Positions 9,677-18,404 are shown, counted from the stretch's first letter. The stretch is 64,000 nt of DNA from an uncultured Campylobacter sp. (GCF_963526985.1 NZ_CAURPW010000005.1:62001-126000); one strand, 5' to 3'. The notes: a model not told the origin generated them from the letters alone. Numbers and translations: made by a program.

Positions 9677-11002
9677 CTAGCTCAACAAAATAACGGCAAA
9701 AATCGCTAAGACCAAAATTTGCAGTCCGATAAAAGGCACGACGCCTTTGTAGATATCAGAAGTCTTAATCTCTGCAGGCGCCACGCCTTTTAGATAAAAG
9801 AGGCTAAAGCCAAACGGCGGCGTGAGGAAAGAAGTCTGCAAATTCATCGCGATAACGATAGCAAAATATAGCGGATTTATGCCTAAATTTACCGCAATCG
9901 GCGCTAAAATCGGCAGCACGATATACGAAATCTCGACGAAGTCTATAAAAAATCCCAGCGCGAAAATCGTAATCATCGATAAGACGATAAAGCCCCATTT
10001 TTCGCCAGGCAGATTCGACATAACTTCCTCAACTATCTCGTCGCCGCCGGTGTAGCTAAACACCATCGAAAACGCCGTCGCTCCGATAAGGATAGTAAAG
10101 ACGACGGCCGTGGTTTTAACGCTCTCTTCGAGCGCTTCTTTTAGCATTTTAAACGAAAAAGTCTTGTAAAAAACCGAAAGCAAGATCGCGCCCACGCAGC
10201 CAAACGCTGAGCTCTCAGTCGGCGTAGCGATGCCTTCAAATATCGAACCAAGCACCAGCACGACAAGTACTAGCGGTGGCAAAATAGCAAGGATAGCGTT
10301 TAAAATTTGCTTTGATTTAGGCATATCGCTCTCTACTACGACGGGCGGCGCATAGTCCTTTTTCACGTAAGCCACGATTAGGATATAAGCTATATAAGCG
10401 CCCACGAGCGCAAGACCCGGATATATCGCCTCGCGGAAAAGATCGCCGACGGGCACCGTAAAGACGTCGCCTAGGATAATCAGAACGATCGAAGGCGGTA
10501 TGATCTGTCCAAGCGTGCCCGAAGCGCAGATAGTACCGCAGCCTAGAGCTTTGTTGTAGTTGTACTTTAGCATCACGGGCAAGCTCATAACGCCCATAGC
10601 TACGACGCTAGCGCCCACGACGCCAGTAGATGCGGCTAATAGCGCGCCAACTAACACGGTGCTAATCGCCACGCCGCCTCGAATCTCGCCGAATAAAAAC
10701 GCCATACTCTCGAGCAACCTCTCGGCTAGCTTGGTCTTTTGTAAAATAATGCCCATAAAAACGAAAAGCGGCACGGCGATGAGGATTTTATTTTCCATTA
10801 TCGAGTAGATGCGATAAGGCATGAAGTTAAAGGTCTCTTTAAAAATCTCAAGCCCGCCCATAAAGCCGCCCCCGTCGCCAAAGCTCTCGACCATACCGCC
10901 GATGAGTCCGAAAATGACGGCTATCGCGCCAAACGTAAATGCGACGCTAAAGCCGATAGCAAGCATAAAAAGCGCGGCTAAAAACATTACTATGCCGGTC
11001 AT
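9677..11002 (-). CDS. dctM: TRAP transporter large permease (DctM)
   Basis: 441 aa, about 12 hydrophobic segments with the long Gly/Ala-rich helices typical of DctM, including GCGTICASGTLGQIIPPSI and the C-terminal NLQTSFLTPPFGFSLFYLKG, a strong family signature. It forms the ion-driven translocation channel of a tripartite ATP-independent periplasmic transporter, usually for a dicarboxylate or other organic acid. It overlaps dctQ by four bases (ATGA-type), so the two are translationally coupled. No periplasmic DctP binding protein lies beside it in this window, so the substrate cannot be guessed from context. Confidence 0.93.
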   Translation of the reverse strand: MTGIVMFLAALFMLAIGFSVAFTFGAIAVIFGLIGGMVESFGDGGGFMGGLEIFKETFNFMPYRIYSIMENKILIAVPLFVFMGIILQKTKLAERLLESMAFLFGEIRGGVAISTVLVGALLAASTGVVGASVVAMGVMSLPVMLKYNYNKALGCGTICASGTLGQIIPPSIVLIILGDVFTVPVGDLFREAIYPGLALVGAYIAYILIVAYVKKDYAPPVVVESDMPKSKQILNAILAILPPLVLVVLVLGSIFEGIATPTESSAFGCVGAILLSVFYKTFSFKMLKEALEESVKTTAVVFTILIGATAFSMVFSYTGGDEIVEEVMSNLPGEKWGFIVLSMITIFALGFFIDFVEISYIVLPILAPIAVNLGINPLYFAIVIAMNLQTSFLTPPFGFSLFYLKGVAPAEIKTSDIYKGVVPFIGLQILVLAIFAVILLS

Positions 11003-11580
11003 TTTCCCTCTCCTTGTTGCGCGGTTTTGCTTAAATTTGCGTCAAATTTGCTAGCCTGGCTTAAATTTGACCTGGCATCTAGATAGACGTTTAGCCACTT
11101 TATAAAGTATCCGACGCTAAAAAATATAAGTAGCCAGAAGCTAAACGGTATAAAGGCCTTGATAACCCAGCGATGCGGCAAACCGCCAGGATCTGCGCTA
11201 CCCTCGCCACTCTCGTATGCCTCCACGACGTAGTCCCAGCTCAGCCACGCGACCAAAAGCGCAAGCGGCAGGATAAAAAGGATGACGCCCGCCATATTTA
11301 TGAGCGCTCTTTTTTTTACACTCATCTTTTCGTAAAATATATCTACTCGCACGTGAGCGTCGTCTTTTAGCGCGTAGCTCATGCCAAGCAGGATGATGAT
11401 GCTAAAAAAGTGCCACTCAAGCTCTTGCAGGCCTACGTTGCCGTATTTGAAAAAATATCTCGCCGTGACGTTAAAAAAAACGTCCGCAATCATCAAAAAC
11501 ATCACGAATATGCAGACGTAGCCCGCGACGTCGCCTAATTTACCGAGAATTCGCTCTACTTTTTTTAAATTTCGTTCCAT
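10999..11580 (-). CDS. dctQ: TRAP transporter small permease (DctQ)
   Basis: 193 aa with four membrane helices and the DctQ signature region LQELEWHFFSIIILLGMSYA followed by DDAHVRVDIFYEKMS. It is the small membrane partner that pairs with DctM. The ATG directly follows the stop codon of the upstream NSS symporter (TAA-ATG, with GGGGAG inside the upstream gene's end), so symporter, dctQ and dctM form one transcription unit. An Ala/Gln-rich cytoplasmic tail after residue 170 is longer than usual. Confidence 0.92.
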   Translation of the reverse strand: MERNLKKVERILGKLGDVAGYVCIFVMFLMIADVFFNVTARYFFKYGNVGLQELEWHFFSIIILLGMSYALKDDAHVRVDIFYEKMSVKKRALINMAGVILFILPLALLVAWLSWDYVVEAYESGEGSADPGGLPHRWVIKAFIPFSFWLLIFFSVGYFIKWLNVYLDARSNLSQASKFDANLSKTAQQGEGK

Positions 11581-12921
11581 TTAACTCCCCAAAATTTGTC
11601 TTATCATTATAGCTAAAATGCAAATCGGCGCGACGAATCGCAGTAAAAAATACCAAATTTCAAAAACCGCCCTACCCATATACGGTAAAAATAGCTCCTC
11701 TAGGCTGCCTCTTTTCATAGCGTAGCCGACAAATACCGCAATCACTATACCGCCAAGCGGTAGCATGATATTTGAGCTAAGATAGTCTAAAACGTCGAAA
11801 AATCCCTTGCCGAAAAATGTGAGCGCGTCTTTAAATTCTGCGATGTTTGAAAGCGCGCAAAGCGTGCCTAGGCAATAAACGCAAACGCCCACGATCGCGA
11901 TCGCGCCTAGGCGAGGGATTTTAAACTCGTTTATGAGGTAAAAAACGAGCGGCTCGACCATCGAGATAGCAGACGTAAGCCCCGCAAAAATAAGCGCGGT
12001 AAAAAAGGTAAAACTTAGGACGTTTCCCATCGCTCCTAGCTTAGCAAACAGCGTCGGTAGCGAGATAAAGGCAAGTCCTACGCCCTGACTAGGCTGCTCG
12101 CCGTACTCGAAAACAAAGGTAAAAACGATGAGTCCGATGACGACGCTAACGATGATGTTTAGCGCGACGACGTAGAGCGAAGAGGTGAAAAGATTGGTCT
12201 TGTCATCTAGGCTAACCGAATACGTCGCGATCGCGCCGATACCGACGCACATCGTAAAAAACGCAAGTCCCAGAGCCACAAACACCGCCTCGCTCGTGAT
12301 TTTAGAAAAATCAGGCACTAGCAAAAACTCCACCGCCTGCGAAAATCCGCCCATTTGCACCGAGTAAATCAGCATAAAAATGAGCAGCAAAAAAAGCGTC
12401 GGCAAAAGCCATAGATTTATGCGCTCGATGCCGCCTTTTATGCCCTTTGAGAGGATGAAAAAATAAGCCGCAAACGCGATGCTAAAATATAAAATTTGAC
12501 CCGAGATGTCAGAGCTTATAAATTTGCCGAAATTTTCGCCCGAAACCGCGATACTTTGCGGAAGCTCGCCAAGAGATAAGACCGAGTACCTAATAACCCA
12601 GCCGATGATAACCGTATAAAACGACGCAACCAAAACGCCGGTTATCATTATGACGCCGGCGTAGCCCCAAAATTTGCCGTTTTTGGGAGCGAGCGAGCGA
12701 AAAGCGTTAACGGGATCGGCGTTTGAAATTTTACCCATCGCCATCTCGGCAAAAAATATACTAAGCCCGACCGCAACGGCAAAAACAAGATACAAAAGCA
12801 CGAACGCCGAACCGCCGTTTGCGCCGACCATGTATGGAAATTTCCACGCGTTACCAAGTCCGATAGCAGCGCCCACGATGGATAATATAAATCCGATTTT
12901 AGAAAATTTATCGCTTGCCAC
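11581..12921 (-). CDS. Sodium:neurotransmitter symporter family (NSS) transporter, copy 2
   Basis: 446 aa, LeuT-fold secondary transporter with 11-12 helices. The NSS opening is textbook: DKFSKIGFILSIVGAAIGLGNAWKFPY (helix 1, with the sodium/substrate-binding unwound region GLGNAWKFP). These carriers import amino acids or related compounds using sodium. It lies three bases downstream of a paralogue with which it shares most of its length. C. jejuni has the same tandem pair next to atpE, so this is the ancestral arrangement, here with dctQM attached downstream. Confidence 0.93.
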   Translation of the reverse strand: MASDKFSKIGFILSIVGAAIGLGNAWKFPYMVGANGGSAFVLLYLVFAVAVGLSIFFAEMAMGKISNADPVNAFRSLAPKNGKFWGYAGVIMITGVLVASFYTVIIGWVIRYSVLSLGELPQSIAVSGENFGKFISSDISGQILYFSIAFAAYFFILSKGIKGGIERINLWLLPTLFLLLIFMLIYSVQMGGFSQAVEFLLVPDFSKITSEAVFVALGLAFFTMCVGIGAIATYSVSLDDKTNLFTSSLYVVALNIIVSVVIGLIVFTFVFEYGEQPSQGVGLAFISLPTLFAKLGAMGNVLSFTFFTALIFAGLTSAISMVEPLVFYLINEFKIPRLGAIAIVGVCVYCLGTLCALSNIAEFKDALTFFGKGFFDVLDYLSSNIMLPLGGIVIAVFVGYAMKRGSLEELFLPYMGRAVFEIWYFLLRFVAPICILAIMIRQILGS

Positions 12922-12923
12922 GG

Positions 12924-14261
12924 TTAGCCTCTTAGCGCATTTATGGTAATGATGACGATGCTAATAGGAGCTACGAACCTAATCATAAAATACCAAATTT
13001 CAAAAACCGCCCTGCTCATATACGGCCCAAAAAGTATGTAAAGCGCGTCTTTTTTGATGACAAACCCGACAAAAATCGACACCGTGATGCCGCCGATCGG
13101 CATGATGACGTTTGAGCTGAGAAAATCAAGGCAGTCAAAAAAGCTCTTGCCAAAAAACGTCAAATTTTCTTTAACGCCTTCGATGCTTGAAAGTATACAC
13201 AAAATGCCCATGCAGTAGATGAAAGCGCCGATTAGCGCGAGGGCTTTTTTACGAGAAAAGCCGAATTCTCGGATAAGATAGTGCGTGAAAGGCTCTAGCA
13301 TCGAGATGGCCGAAGTTATGCCTGCAAAAAGCAGAGCCGAGAAAAACGCGAACGCAAGCACGTGTCCGAGCGTGCCCAGCTTGGCAAACAGCGTAGGCAG
13401 CGAGATAAACACGAGCCCAACGCCCTGACTAGGCGTCGCGCCAAACTCAAACACGAAAGTAAAGATAACAAGCCCCATCAAAATGCCCATCACGACGTTT
13501 ATCACGACGATGATGATCGAGGAGCTAACGAGATTCGTATTATCAGGCAATGACGCAGAGTAGACAATGATGACGCCGACACCCAAGGACAGCGTAAAAA
13601 ACGCGAGACCAAGCGCGGTTAAAATGCTACTTACGCCTAGTTTTGAAAAATCGGGAACAAGCAAAAATTTAGCCGACTGCACGAATCCGTCCATCGTAAA
13701 CGAGTAGCCAAGCATGATGATAAGCAGGATAAGAAGCGATGGCATCATCCAGACGTTTACGCGCTCGATGCCGCTTTTTATGCCCTTTGAAACGATAAAA
13801 ATGCAGAGAAAAAATACGATCGTGAAGTAAAAAATTTGAGATGCGGCGTCGTTGGCGTAGAAATTTCCGAAAATTTTCTCCGAAGCCTCGACGTCTTTTG
13901 GCAGCTCGGTTATCGCCATTACTGCGTATTTTAGTATCCATCCGATGATGACCGTGTAAAAAGAGGCGATGATGATCGCGCCTATCATCGTAAAACCAGC
14001 AAATTTCCAGGTTTCTTTGCGCTTTGGAGCAAGCTTTTTAAAGGCATTTACGGGGTCAGACTCTGAAAGCTTACCGATAGCTATCTCGCCGAAAAATATC
14101 GCAAGTCCGATAAAAAACGTCATAAAAAGATACAAAAGCACGAAAGCCGAACCGCCGTTTTGACCGACTAAATACGGGAATTTCCACGCATTTCCAAGCC
14201 CCACTGCAGAGCCCGCGACGGCTAAGATAAAGCCGATTTTTGAAAATTTATCCTGCGCCAA
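12924..14261 (-). CDS. Sodium:neurotransmitter symporter family (NSS) transporter, copy 1
   Basis: 445 aa, paralogue of the gene directly downstream, with the same helix-1 signature (DKFSKIGFILAVAGSAVGL, then GNAWKFPYLVG). The longest frame starts 14 codons further up at 14303, but alignment with the paralogue (MASDKFSKIG against L-AQDKFSKIG) and an AAGGT box placed just before it favour the TTG codon at 14261. Distinct residues in helices 3 and 8 between the copies suggest different substrates. It heads the leftward run NSS-NSS-dctQ-dctM. Confidence 0.9.
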   Translation of the reverse strand: MAQDKFSKIGFILAVAGSAVGLGNAWKFPYLVGQNGGSAFVLLYLFMTFFIGLAIFFGEIAIGKLSESDPVNAFKKLAPKRKETWKFAGFTMIGAIIIASFYTVIIGWILKYAVMAITELPKDVEASEKIFGNFYANDAASQIFYFTIVFFLCIFIVSKGIKSGIERVNVWMMPSLLILLIIMLGYSFTMDGFVQSAKFLLVPDFSKLGVSSILTALGLAFFTLSLGVGVIIVYSASLPDNTNLVSSSIIIVVINVVMGILMGLVIFTFVFEFGATPSQGVGLVFISLPTLFAKLGTLGHVLAFAFFSALLFAGITSAISMLEPFTHYLIREFGFSRKKALALIGAFIYCMGILCILSSIEGVKENLTFFGKSFFDCLDFLSSNVIMPIGGITVSIFVGFVIKKDALYILFGPYMSRAVFEIWYFMIRFVAPISIVIITINALRG

Positions 14262-14532
14262 ATTTAACCTTAGTATTTGAAATTTCAGAAGCGAGGCTAG
14301 CATAAAAAAGCTTTTAAAATTCTAATTTTTAAATAAACTCGTGGAAAAACGAAACATCGCTGAAATTTTTTGTAAATTTGTAGCACTAGCGGCGACAAAT
14401 TTGACGAATAGAAAATTTATGAAAATTTTTCTCGGTTTTAAGTAACTCAAAGCTAAATTTTTATAAAATGCGGTCTCAAAGCTTCAAAGTAGGGGTCTGA
14501 TCCGAAATGGCTTAAATTTACAAGGAGACTTT

Positions 14533-14832
14533 ATGAAAAAAGTTGTTTTCTTAATGATGGCTCTTGCTAGCTTCGCGTTTGCGGGCGACGGCGAGATGTT
14601 AAGATCTTACTCTGTTCTTGCGGCAGCAGTCGGTCTAGGCCTAGCGGCTCTTGGCGGCGCTATCGGTATGGGAAATACCGCTTCTGCGACAATTTCAGGC
14701 ACGGCTAGAAACCCTGGCGTGGGTAGCAAGCTAACTACGACGATGTTCGTTGCTCTTGCGATGATCGAAGCGCAAGTTATCTACGCGCTAGTTATCGCGC
14801 TAATCGTTCTTTACGCAAACCCAATGTTTTAA
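14533..14832 (+). CDS. atpE: F0F1 ATP synthase subunit c
   Basis: 99 aa: a leader-like N-terminal stretch (MKKVVFLMMALASFAFA), then two helices with the Gly/Ala ring motif (GLGLAALGGAIGMGNTAS), the loop ARNPG, and the ion-binding Glu in AMIEAQVIYALVIALI. It forms the rotor ring in the inner membrane. In epsilonproteobacteria atpE sits apart from the other atp genes and carries the extra N-terminal stretch, as here. ATG is preceded by AAGGAGAC. A hairpin terminator follows, and codon use is that of a highly expressed gene. Confidence 0.96.
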   Translation: MKKVVFLMMALASFAFAGDGEMLRSYSVLAAAVGLGLAALGGAIGMGNTASATISGTARNPGVGSKLTTTMFVALAMIEAQVIYALVIALIVLYANPMF

Positions 14833-14838
14833 TATCGG

Positions 14839-14870
14839 GCGGGTTCGTCCCGCTCTTTTGTTGTTTTAAT
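14839..14870 (+). terminator. Rho-independent terminator of atpE
   Basis: Stem GCGGG/CCCGC (14839-14843 with 14849-14853), loop TTCGT, followed by TCTTTTGTTGTTTT. It separates atpE from tRNA-Leu. Confidence 0.85.
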
Positions 14871-14876
14871 CCACGT

Positions 14877-14960
14877 GCGACCTTGGTGGAACGGTAGACA
14901 CGCTACTTTGAGGTGGTAGTGCCGAAGGGTGTGCGAGTTCAAATCTCGCAGGTCGCACCA
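14877..14960 (+). tRNA. tRNA-Leu (anticodon GAG)
   Basis: Acceptor stem GCGACCT pairs with AGGTCGC (14950-14956), then A and an encoded CCA. The anticodon stem CTACT/GGTAG encloses loop TTGAGGT, anticodon GAG, which reads CUC/CUU. A long class-II variable arm (TGCCGAAGGGTG) and T-arm GCGAGTTCAAATCTCGC are present. Its last bases are the attachment site of the element that follows; the insertion leaves the tRNA gene intact. Confidence 0.95.
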
Positions 14961-14961
14961 T
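14947..14961 (+). repeat. attL, 3' end of tRNA-Leu
   Basis: CGCAGGTCGCACCAT, identical to 20781-20795. It covers part of the T-stem, the 3' acceptor strand and CCA. Sequence identity stops immediately after it. Confidence 0.88.
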
Positions 14962-15047
14962 TTAGACAAATTCTCCCAAAAATATCCCAATATCCGGCTT
15001 TTGCGAAATAGGCATTAAAGCTAAGTAATCCGAAATTTATCGAATTG

Positions 15048-15097
15048 CTTTCCTAAAACTTCCTTGACGGCTTCCTATCTCGGTTAGGAAGTATTTT
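15048..15097. promoter_or_regulatory. Left-end TTCC repeats and hairpin (candidate integrase arm sites)
   Basis: Three direct copies of a C(T)TTCCT(A) motif begin near 15048, 15058 and 15070, spaced 10 and 12 bases, i.e. about one helical turn. The third pairs with TAGGAAG at 15085-15091, giving a 7-bp hairpin followed by TATTTTTTT. It may serve as integrase arm-type sites, as a terminator insulating the element from the tRNA promoter, or both. The same heptamer appears as an inverted pair at the right end (20705-20730). Confidence 0.5.
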
Positions 15098-15129
15098 TTT
15101 AGAAAACTCGCGCTACCCGTCTAAAATCT

Positions 15130-15135
15130 TATAAT
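15130..15135 (+). promoter_or_regulatory. -10 box of the integrase gene
   Basis: TATAAT 20 bases before the integrase ATG, followed by the ribosome-binding site AAAAAGGA. The spacing to the binding-site-like repeats would allow autoregulation by the integrase. Confidence 0.55.
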
Positions 15136-15154
15136 TAAGAGAAAAAGGACGCAC

Positions 15155-16381
15155 ATGCGATTAACCTCTCAACTTGACAAACTTACGGATTTTGTCGGCT
15201 TTAAAGCTCATCCTGACGAAACTATTGCCATATACACGCTACCGATCGGTAAAAAAGAAAGCCGACAAAAGCTCGACGAATGCGGACTTTGGTTGAAAAT
15301 ACTCAAGACAACTGCTCGCAAAAGTAAAAAGGTCAAACTCAAGAAAGACTACTATTACGGCGAACAAGGAAAGTTAGTCAAGTTTTTAGGCTCTGCAAAA
15401 GACCTAAGTTACAAAACGGCGTTGAAAATGGCCAAGGAGTTAAACGCAGGGGCTACGCCTAACGGAAAGGCTTTTGCTACCCTAGCTTCGGTTTTTGATT
15501 CATATCTTAGTTTCGGCTCTAAGCGCTGGGCGCCGCAAACTATGGCAAAGAAACTCAAAATATATAAAAAATTCGCCCCCCTAAAAGACAAAGACATAAG
15601 CCGTATAAAAGCCGATTCGATATTCGCTATCGCGGACGAGCTTTATCATGCTGAAAAGTTTGCCGCACTTAAGGACTTTCTAGTCGAGGCTAAAATGCTT
15701 TTCACCTATGCTAAAAACCGCCAAAAAATCAACAAAAACCCTTTAGACGACGTTGATTTTTCTAAAATCTACATCGTGCCAGAGAGTGACGGCTTTGGGT
15801 ATGTTGAAACCGACGATGATCTACGCTCACTCATTGCTTATTGTTGCGGTTACGAGGGGTCTCAAGACGTGCGCAACGCCCTCGTCCTCGGCCTCTGCAC
15901 GGCATTACGGGCAGCGAATGTTCGTTTTTTGTCGAGAGAAAACCTAGTGCGCGACGAAAACGGCTATTATCTCGCCTTTACCAAAGACGAGATGAAGGTA
16001 AAACGCAATGGCGACATGTATCTCGGTCTTCCGCTCGAGCTTGGCGAGTGGCTGGATTCTATGGACGTCAGCACATATTTTTTTATGGGTCGAGGTGGCG
16101 AAAAGGTGCTATCTGACGCAATACTCTCAAAATCCCTAAAAGACTACGAGCCTGAAAATCCAAAGGGTCGTATCGTATTTCACTCGTTCCGCAGTATTCT
16201 CTCGACCTTCGCTCACGAAGTAGACGAAGGCGACGTTAGCGACTATGATATCTCTCGGGCTTTGTCGCATAGGATCCGAGGCGTAGAGCGAAGTTACAAC
16301 AAATCGAAATCGATCGCTACTACTCGCCGTGTTTTGACTTGGTGGTTTAATTATCTAAAAGATAGGGGATTGAAATTATGA
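15155..16381 (+). CDS. int: Tyrosine recombinase/integrase
   Basis: 408 aa. It joins the element's attP to the tRNA-Leu 3' end. The catalytic domain is complete: Arg252 in CTALRAAN, a Lys in the beta-hairpin region around 276-283, His343 and Arg346 in HSFRS, His372 in ALSHR, and the nucleophile Tyr381 in ERSYNKS. The core-binding domain is at about 108-195 and a basic N-terminal arm-binding region at about 1-95. Size and tRNA target resemble P4-type integrases, although the N-terminus is divergent. The ATG has AAAAAGGA upstream. Its stop overlaps the start of the next small ORF (ATGA). Confidence 0.93.
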   Translation: MRLTSQLDKLTDFVGFKAHPDETIAIYTLPIGKKESRQKLDECGLWLKILKTTARKSKKVKLKKDYYYGEQGKLVKFLGSAKDLSYKTALKMAKELNAGATPNGKAFATLASVFDSYLSFGSKRWAPQTMAKKLKIYKKFAPLKDKDISRIKADSIFAIADELYHAEKFAALKDFLVEAKMLFTYAKNRQKINKNPLDDVDFSKIYIVPESDGFGYVETDDDLRSLIAYCCGYEGSQDVRNALVLGLCTALRAANVRFLSRENLVRDENGYYLAFTKDEMKVKRNGDMYLGLPLELGEWLDSMDVSTYFFMGRGGEKVLSDAILSKSLKDYEPENPKGRIVFHSFRSILSTFAHEVDEGDVSDYDISRALSHRIRGVERSYNKSKSIATTRRVLTWWFNYLKDRGLKL

Positions 16382-16497
16382 GAAACAAAAGAGGCGGGCA
16401 AAGAGAATTAGCTCCTTGCCTTATAGAACAAGAGAATTATAGCAAAATTTCCTTATCTGCTACTAATTTATCTTGGGAAGTTTGCAAAAATGGCTAA
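16378..16497 (+). CDS. Small ORF coupled to integrase, 39 aa
   Basis: Begins MRNKRGGQRELAPCL and ends WEVCKNG. Its ATG overlaps the integrase stop as ATGA, and its own stop lies eight bases inside the Rep gene, so three consecutive frames interlock; that arrangement is the main support. No family is recognised. The position between integrase and replication protein would fit an excision or copy-control peptide, but this is a guess; it could also be only a coupling device for Rep translation. Confidence 0.45.
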   Translation: MRNKRGGQRELAPCLIEQENYSKISLSATNLSWEVCKNG

Positions 16498-17926
16498 CAA
16501 TTTTCGCTCTAATTCTGATGATTTCAAGCCCGGCAAACTACACTTGAAACAAAAGCTACTAAATCGCGAGATTATTGAGCCGCGCAAGGAAGCTAGCAGT
16601 GGGCGAAAAAAGCGACGTCTTGAGATCTCTACCTTCGATGTCTCTGCGGATTTTCACGCGCTTGGTTTTTCTTGCATCGGGGTAACCCTAACCGCTGAGA
16701 ATACGGGCATTTGGAAAAACGGCACGCCTGGTCGCCTTGGTAACAAAGAACTTGCGCAAGCCTTGAAAAAATCTCTATACACTCTTGTAAAACGAACTCT
16801 TTCAACTATCCCCATCTGGGCAACGTGGGTATACGAACGCCATAAAAACGGCTCCCCTCACATCCACGCTATGCTCTTTTGCCCCGTTCGCTATGTTCAT
16901 ATTCTTTCTCAAAGGTGCAAGAAAATCTGTAATGACAGTGCTGTGGTTGTCTCTGTCCTCTCCCCTGATTATATATTCAAATTCGAAAAAATGGGTTATG
17001 AATGGGACTTATCTGAAACTACTGAACTTTTTCCTGTCTCTTTATGTAAGAAACTCATAGGCCGAACCATCAGATACTATGATAATCTCAAGAAAAAATA
17101 TGTCCGCCGAAACGTGAGTCGGATTAAGGACGTACAAAAAACAAAAGAACTTTTTGACCTCTGCAATAGCAAACTTCGTAAAAAATACCCGCCCGCGGAG
17201 GGTATTCTACAAAGTCTATTCTTCGAGCTTTGGCGATTTTGGAAATATTCACATTGTCGCCCAAAGAGAGAACGCGTAGCTGATAATCCCGATTTATACG
17301 ATTCGCTTATTCTAAAAAAACAATTTGAGGAAGATGAGGAAGATGAGGAAGATGAGGAAGATGAGGAAGATGAGGAAGATGAGGACCCGTTTCCCGTAAC
17401 TCGTTATGTCATCATGCAGCCTAATTTAGGTTGTTTCGGCCGAGATGTAGCCTGCAAATTAAAAACTAGAGTCGATGACGATCTTGTGCAGCTTGACGTT
17501 ACGCTTTGGTGTTCGGGAAATGCCGAACGCTATCACGTAAACCTGAAGCAAGTTTATCTGAGTCCTCGTCGAATCGAAAATCTCAAGCTCTGGGGCAAAA
17601 AATGCAAAAACAAAAATGATTTGATTACTCTTTGCCGTACGCTTTTTTCGGGGAAAAAAATATGTGGTCGTGACCCTCTGCGAATGCTTGATTTTGTTCC
17701 TAAAGATTTGTCAGATTGTGACCGTGAATTAATAACGCCTCGTTACGATATTCGGTCTTGGCTAGGCTACGTTGCCCCGCTGTTAAAAAGACAATCAAAA
17801 CCTCTTGATTCTGATTTTGATACTTCCGCCTTCCTCGCCGATCTATATGCTATTTGGAATTTAGAGAGCCGCGAAGCTTACGAGCGTCAACGGCGTGAGG
17901 ACCTTGCTTTTCATCCGGACGTCTAG
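16490..17926 (+). CDS. HUH-type replication initiator-like protein
   Basis: 478 aa. Three rolling-circle motifs can be placed in order: motif 1 CIGVTLTAEN (about 62-71), motif 2 SPHIHAMLF with the metal-binding His124-x-His126, and motif 3 DYIFKF with a single candidate nucleophile Tyr161 and Lys164. The layout resembles Rep proteins of microviruses, filamentous phages and small plasmids. Residues about 313-330 are a run of EED/EDE units encoded by 9-bp tandem repeats, after which a second domain of unknown type runs to the end. It probably nicks an origin on the excised circle; the long palindrome at 20165-20247 is the natural candidate. It overlaps the preceding small ORF. Confidence 0.72.
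   Translation: MANNFRSNSDDFKPGKLHLKQKLLNREIIEPRKEASSGRKKRRLEISTFDVSADFHALGFSCIGVTLTAENTGIWKNGTPGRLGNKELAQALKKSLYTLVKRTLSTIPIWATWVYERHKNGSPHIHAMLFCPVRYVHILSQRCKKICNDSAVVVSVLSPDYIFKFEKMGYEWDLSETTELFPVSLCKKLIGRTIRYYDNLKKKYVRRNVSRIKDVQKTKELFDLCNSKLRKKYPPAEGILQSLFFELWRFWKYSHCRPKRERVADNPDLYDSLILKKQFEEDEEDEEDEEDEEDEEDEDPFPVTRYVIMQPNLGCFGRDVACKLKTRVDDDLVQLDVTLWCSGNAERYHVNLKQVYLSPRRIENLKLWGKKCKNKNDLITLCRTLFSGKKICGRDPLRMLDFVPKDLSDCDRELITPRYDIRSWLGYVAPLLKRQSKPLDSDFDTSAFLADLYAIWNLESREAYERQRREDLAFHPDV
17331..17385 (+). repeat. GAGGAAGAT tandem repeat inside the Rep gene
   Basis: About six 9-bp units (GAGGAAGAT) in frame, encoding an acidic Glu-Glu-Asp run. Nine is a multiple of three, so gain or loss of units changes length, not frame. 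It joins the HUH domain to the C-terminal domain. Confidence 0.85.
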
Positions 17927-17999
17927 CTTTTTTGTAATATGCAATATTTTTTTGGCTATCATGTTTTCACGTTTAATCTAACAAAAAAAGGAGCCTATT

Positions 18000-18293
18000 A
18001 TGGAATCAGACATTCAAAAACCAAACCAAAGCCAAAACGTCGCTCTATCGCAAACGCAGAGCCAAAATCAAAAACCGCAAGAGCAAAAACCTCAAGAGAA
18101 AAAGCCCCTTAGCGAAAATGCTAAATTGGTGCAAGAGCTGAAAAAGCTTTTAAAGCAAATCGAGAGCTTAGAAAAACGGGAAAAGAATGCACGAGTTGCT
18201 TTTGATAAGTCAAAAAAAGAGCTCGACGAAATCGGCGCAGAAAAGGTTAAATATGCCGAGCTTCTCAAAAAGTTCGATGTGCTTGCGGTTTGA
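18000..18293 (+). CDS. Small coiled-coil protein upstream of oriT
   Basis: 97 aa. The first 35 residues are rich in Gln, Pro, Lys and Asn (repeated QKPQEQKPQEKKP); residues about 36-92 form one long heptad helix (ELKKLLKQIESLEKREKNAR onward). A good ribosome-binding site (AAAGGAG) precedes the ATG. Its place directly before the oriT-like palindrome and relaxase gene would suit a relaxosome accessory protein, in the way MbeC/MobC-like helical proteins accompany other relaxases, but no such family is evident in the sequence. Confidence 0.65.
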   Translation: MESDIQKPNQSQNVALSQTQSQNQKPQEQKPQEKKPLSENAKLVQELKKLLKQIESLEKREKNARVAFDKSKKELDEIGAEKVKYAELLKKFDVLAV

Positions 18294-18328
18294 CTCTCGT
18301 CTTTCCCCTTGTGGGCGCAGTTTTCAGT

Positions 18329-18404
18329 ATGGGGCTTGTCCCCTACTGAAGTAGTGCGCACTACAGCAATAAGAGGGACAAGCCCCCATTATTGCGTATT
18401 GCTG
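18329..18404 (+). promoter_or_regulatory. Candidate origin of transfer (oriT)
   Basis: Two arms of about 15 bp (ATGGGGCTTGTCCCCT at 18329-18344, AGGGACAAGCCCCCAT at 18374-18389) enclose a perfect 14-bp palindrome GTAGTGCGCACTAC (18351-18364). A second, mutually exclusive stem, CAGCAAT/ATTGCTG (18364-18370, 18398-18404), overlaps the right arm. It lies immediately before the MobV-like gene, which is where MobV oriTs are found. The nick position cannot be read off. Confidence 0.6.

Noticed and set aside
13924..14303. 14-codon N-terminal extension of the first NSS transporter
   Set aside because: The paralogue starts at the equivalent of 14261 and the ribosome-binding site fits the TTG there.
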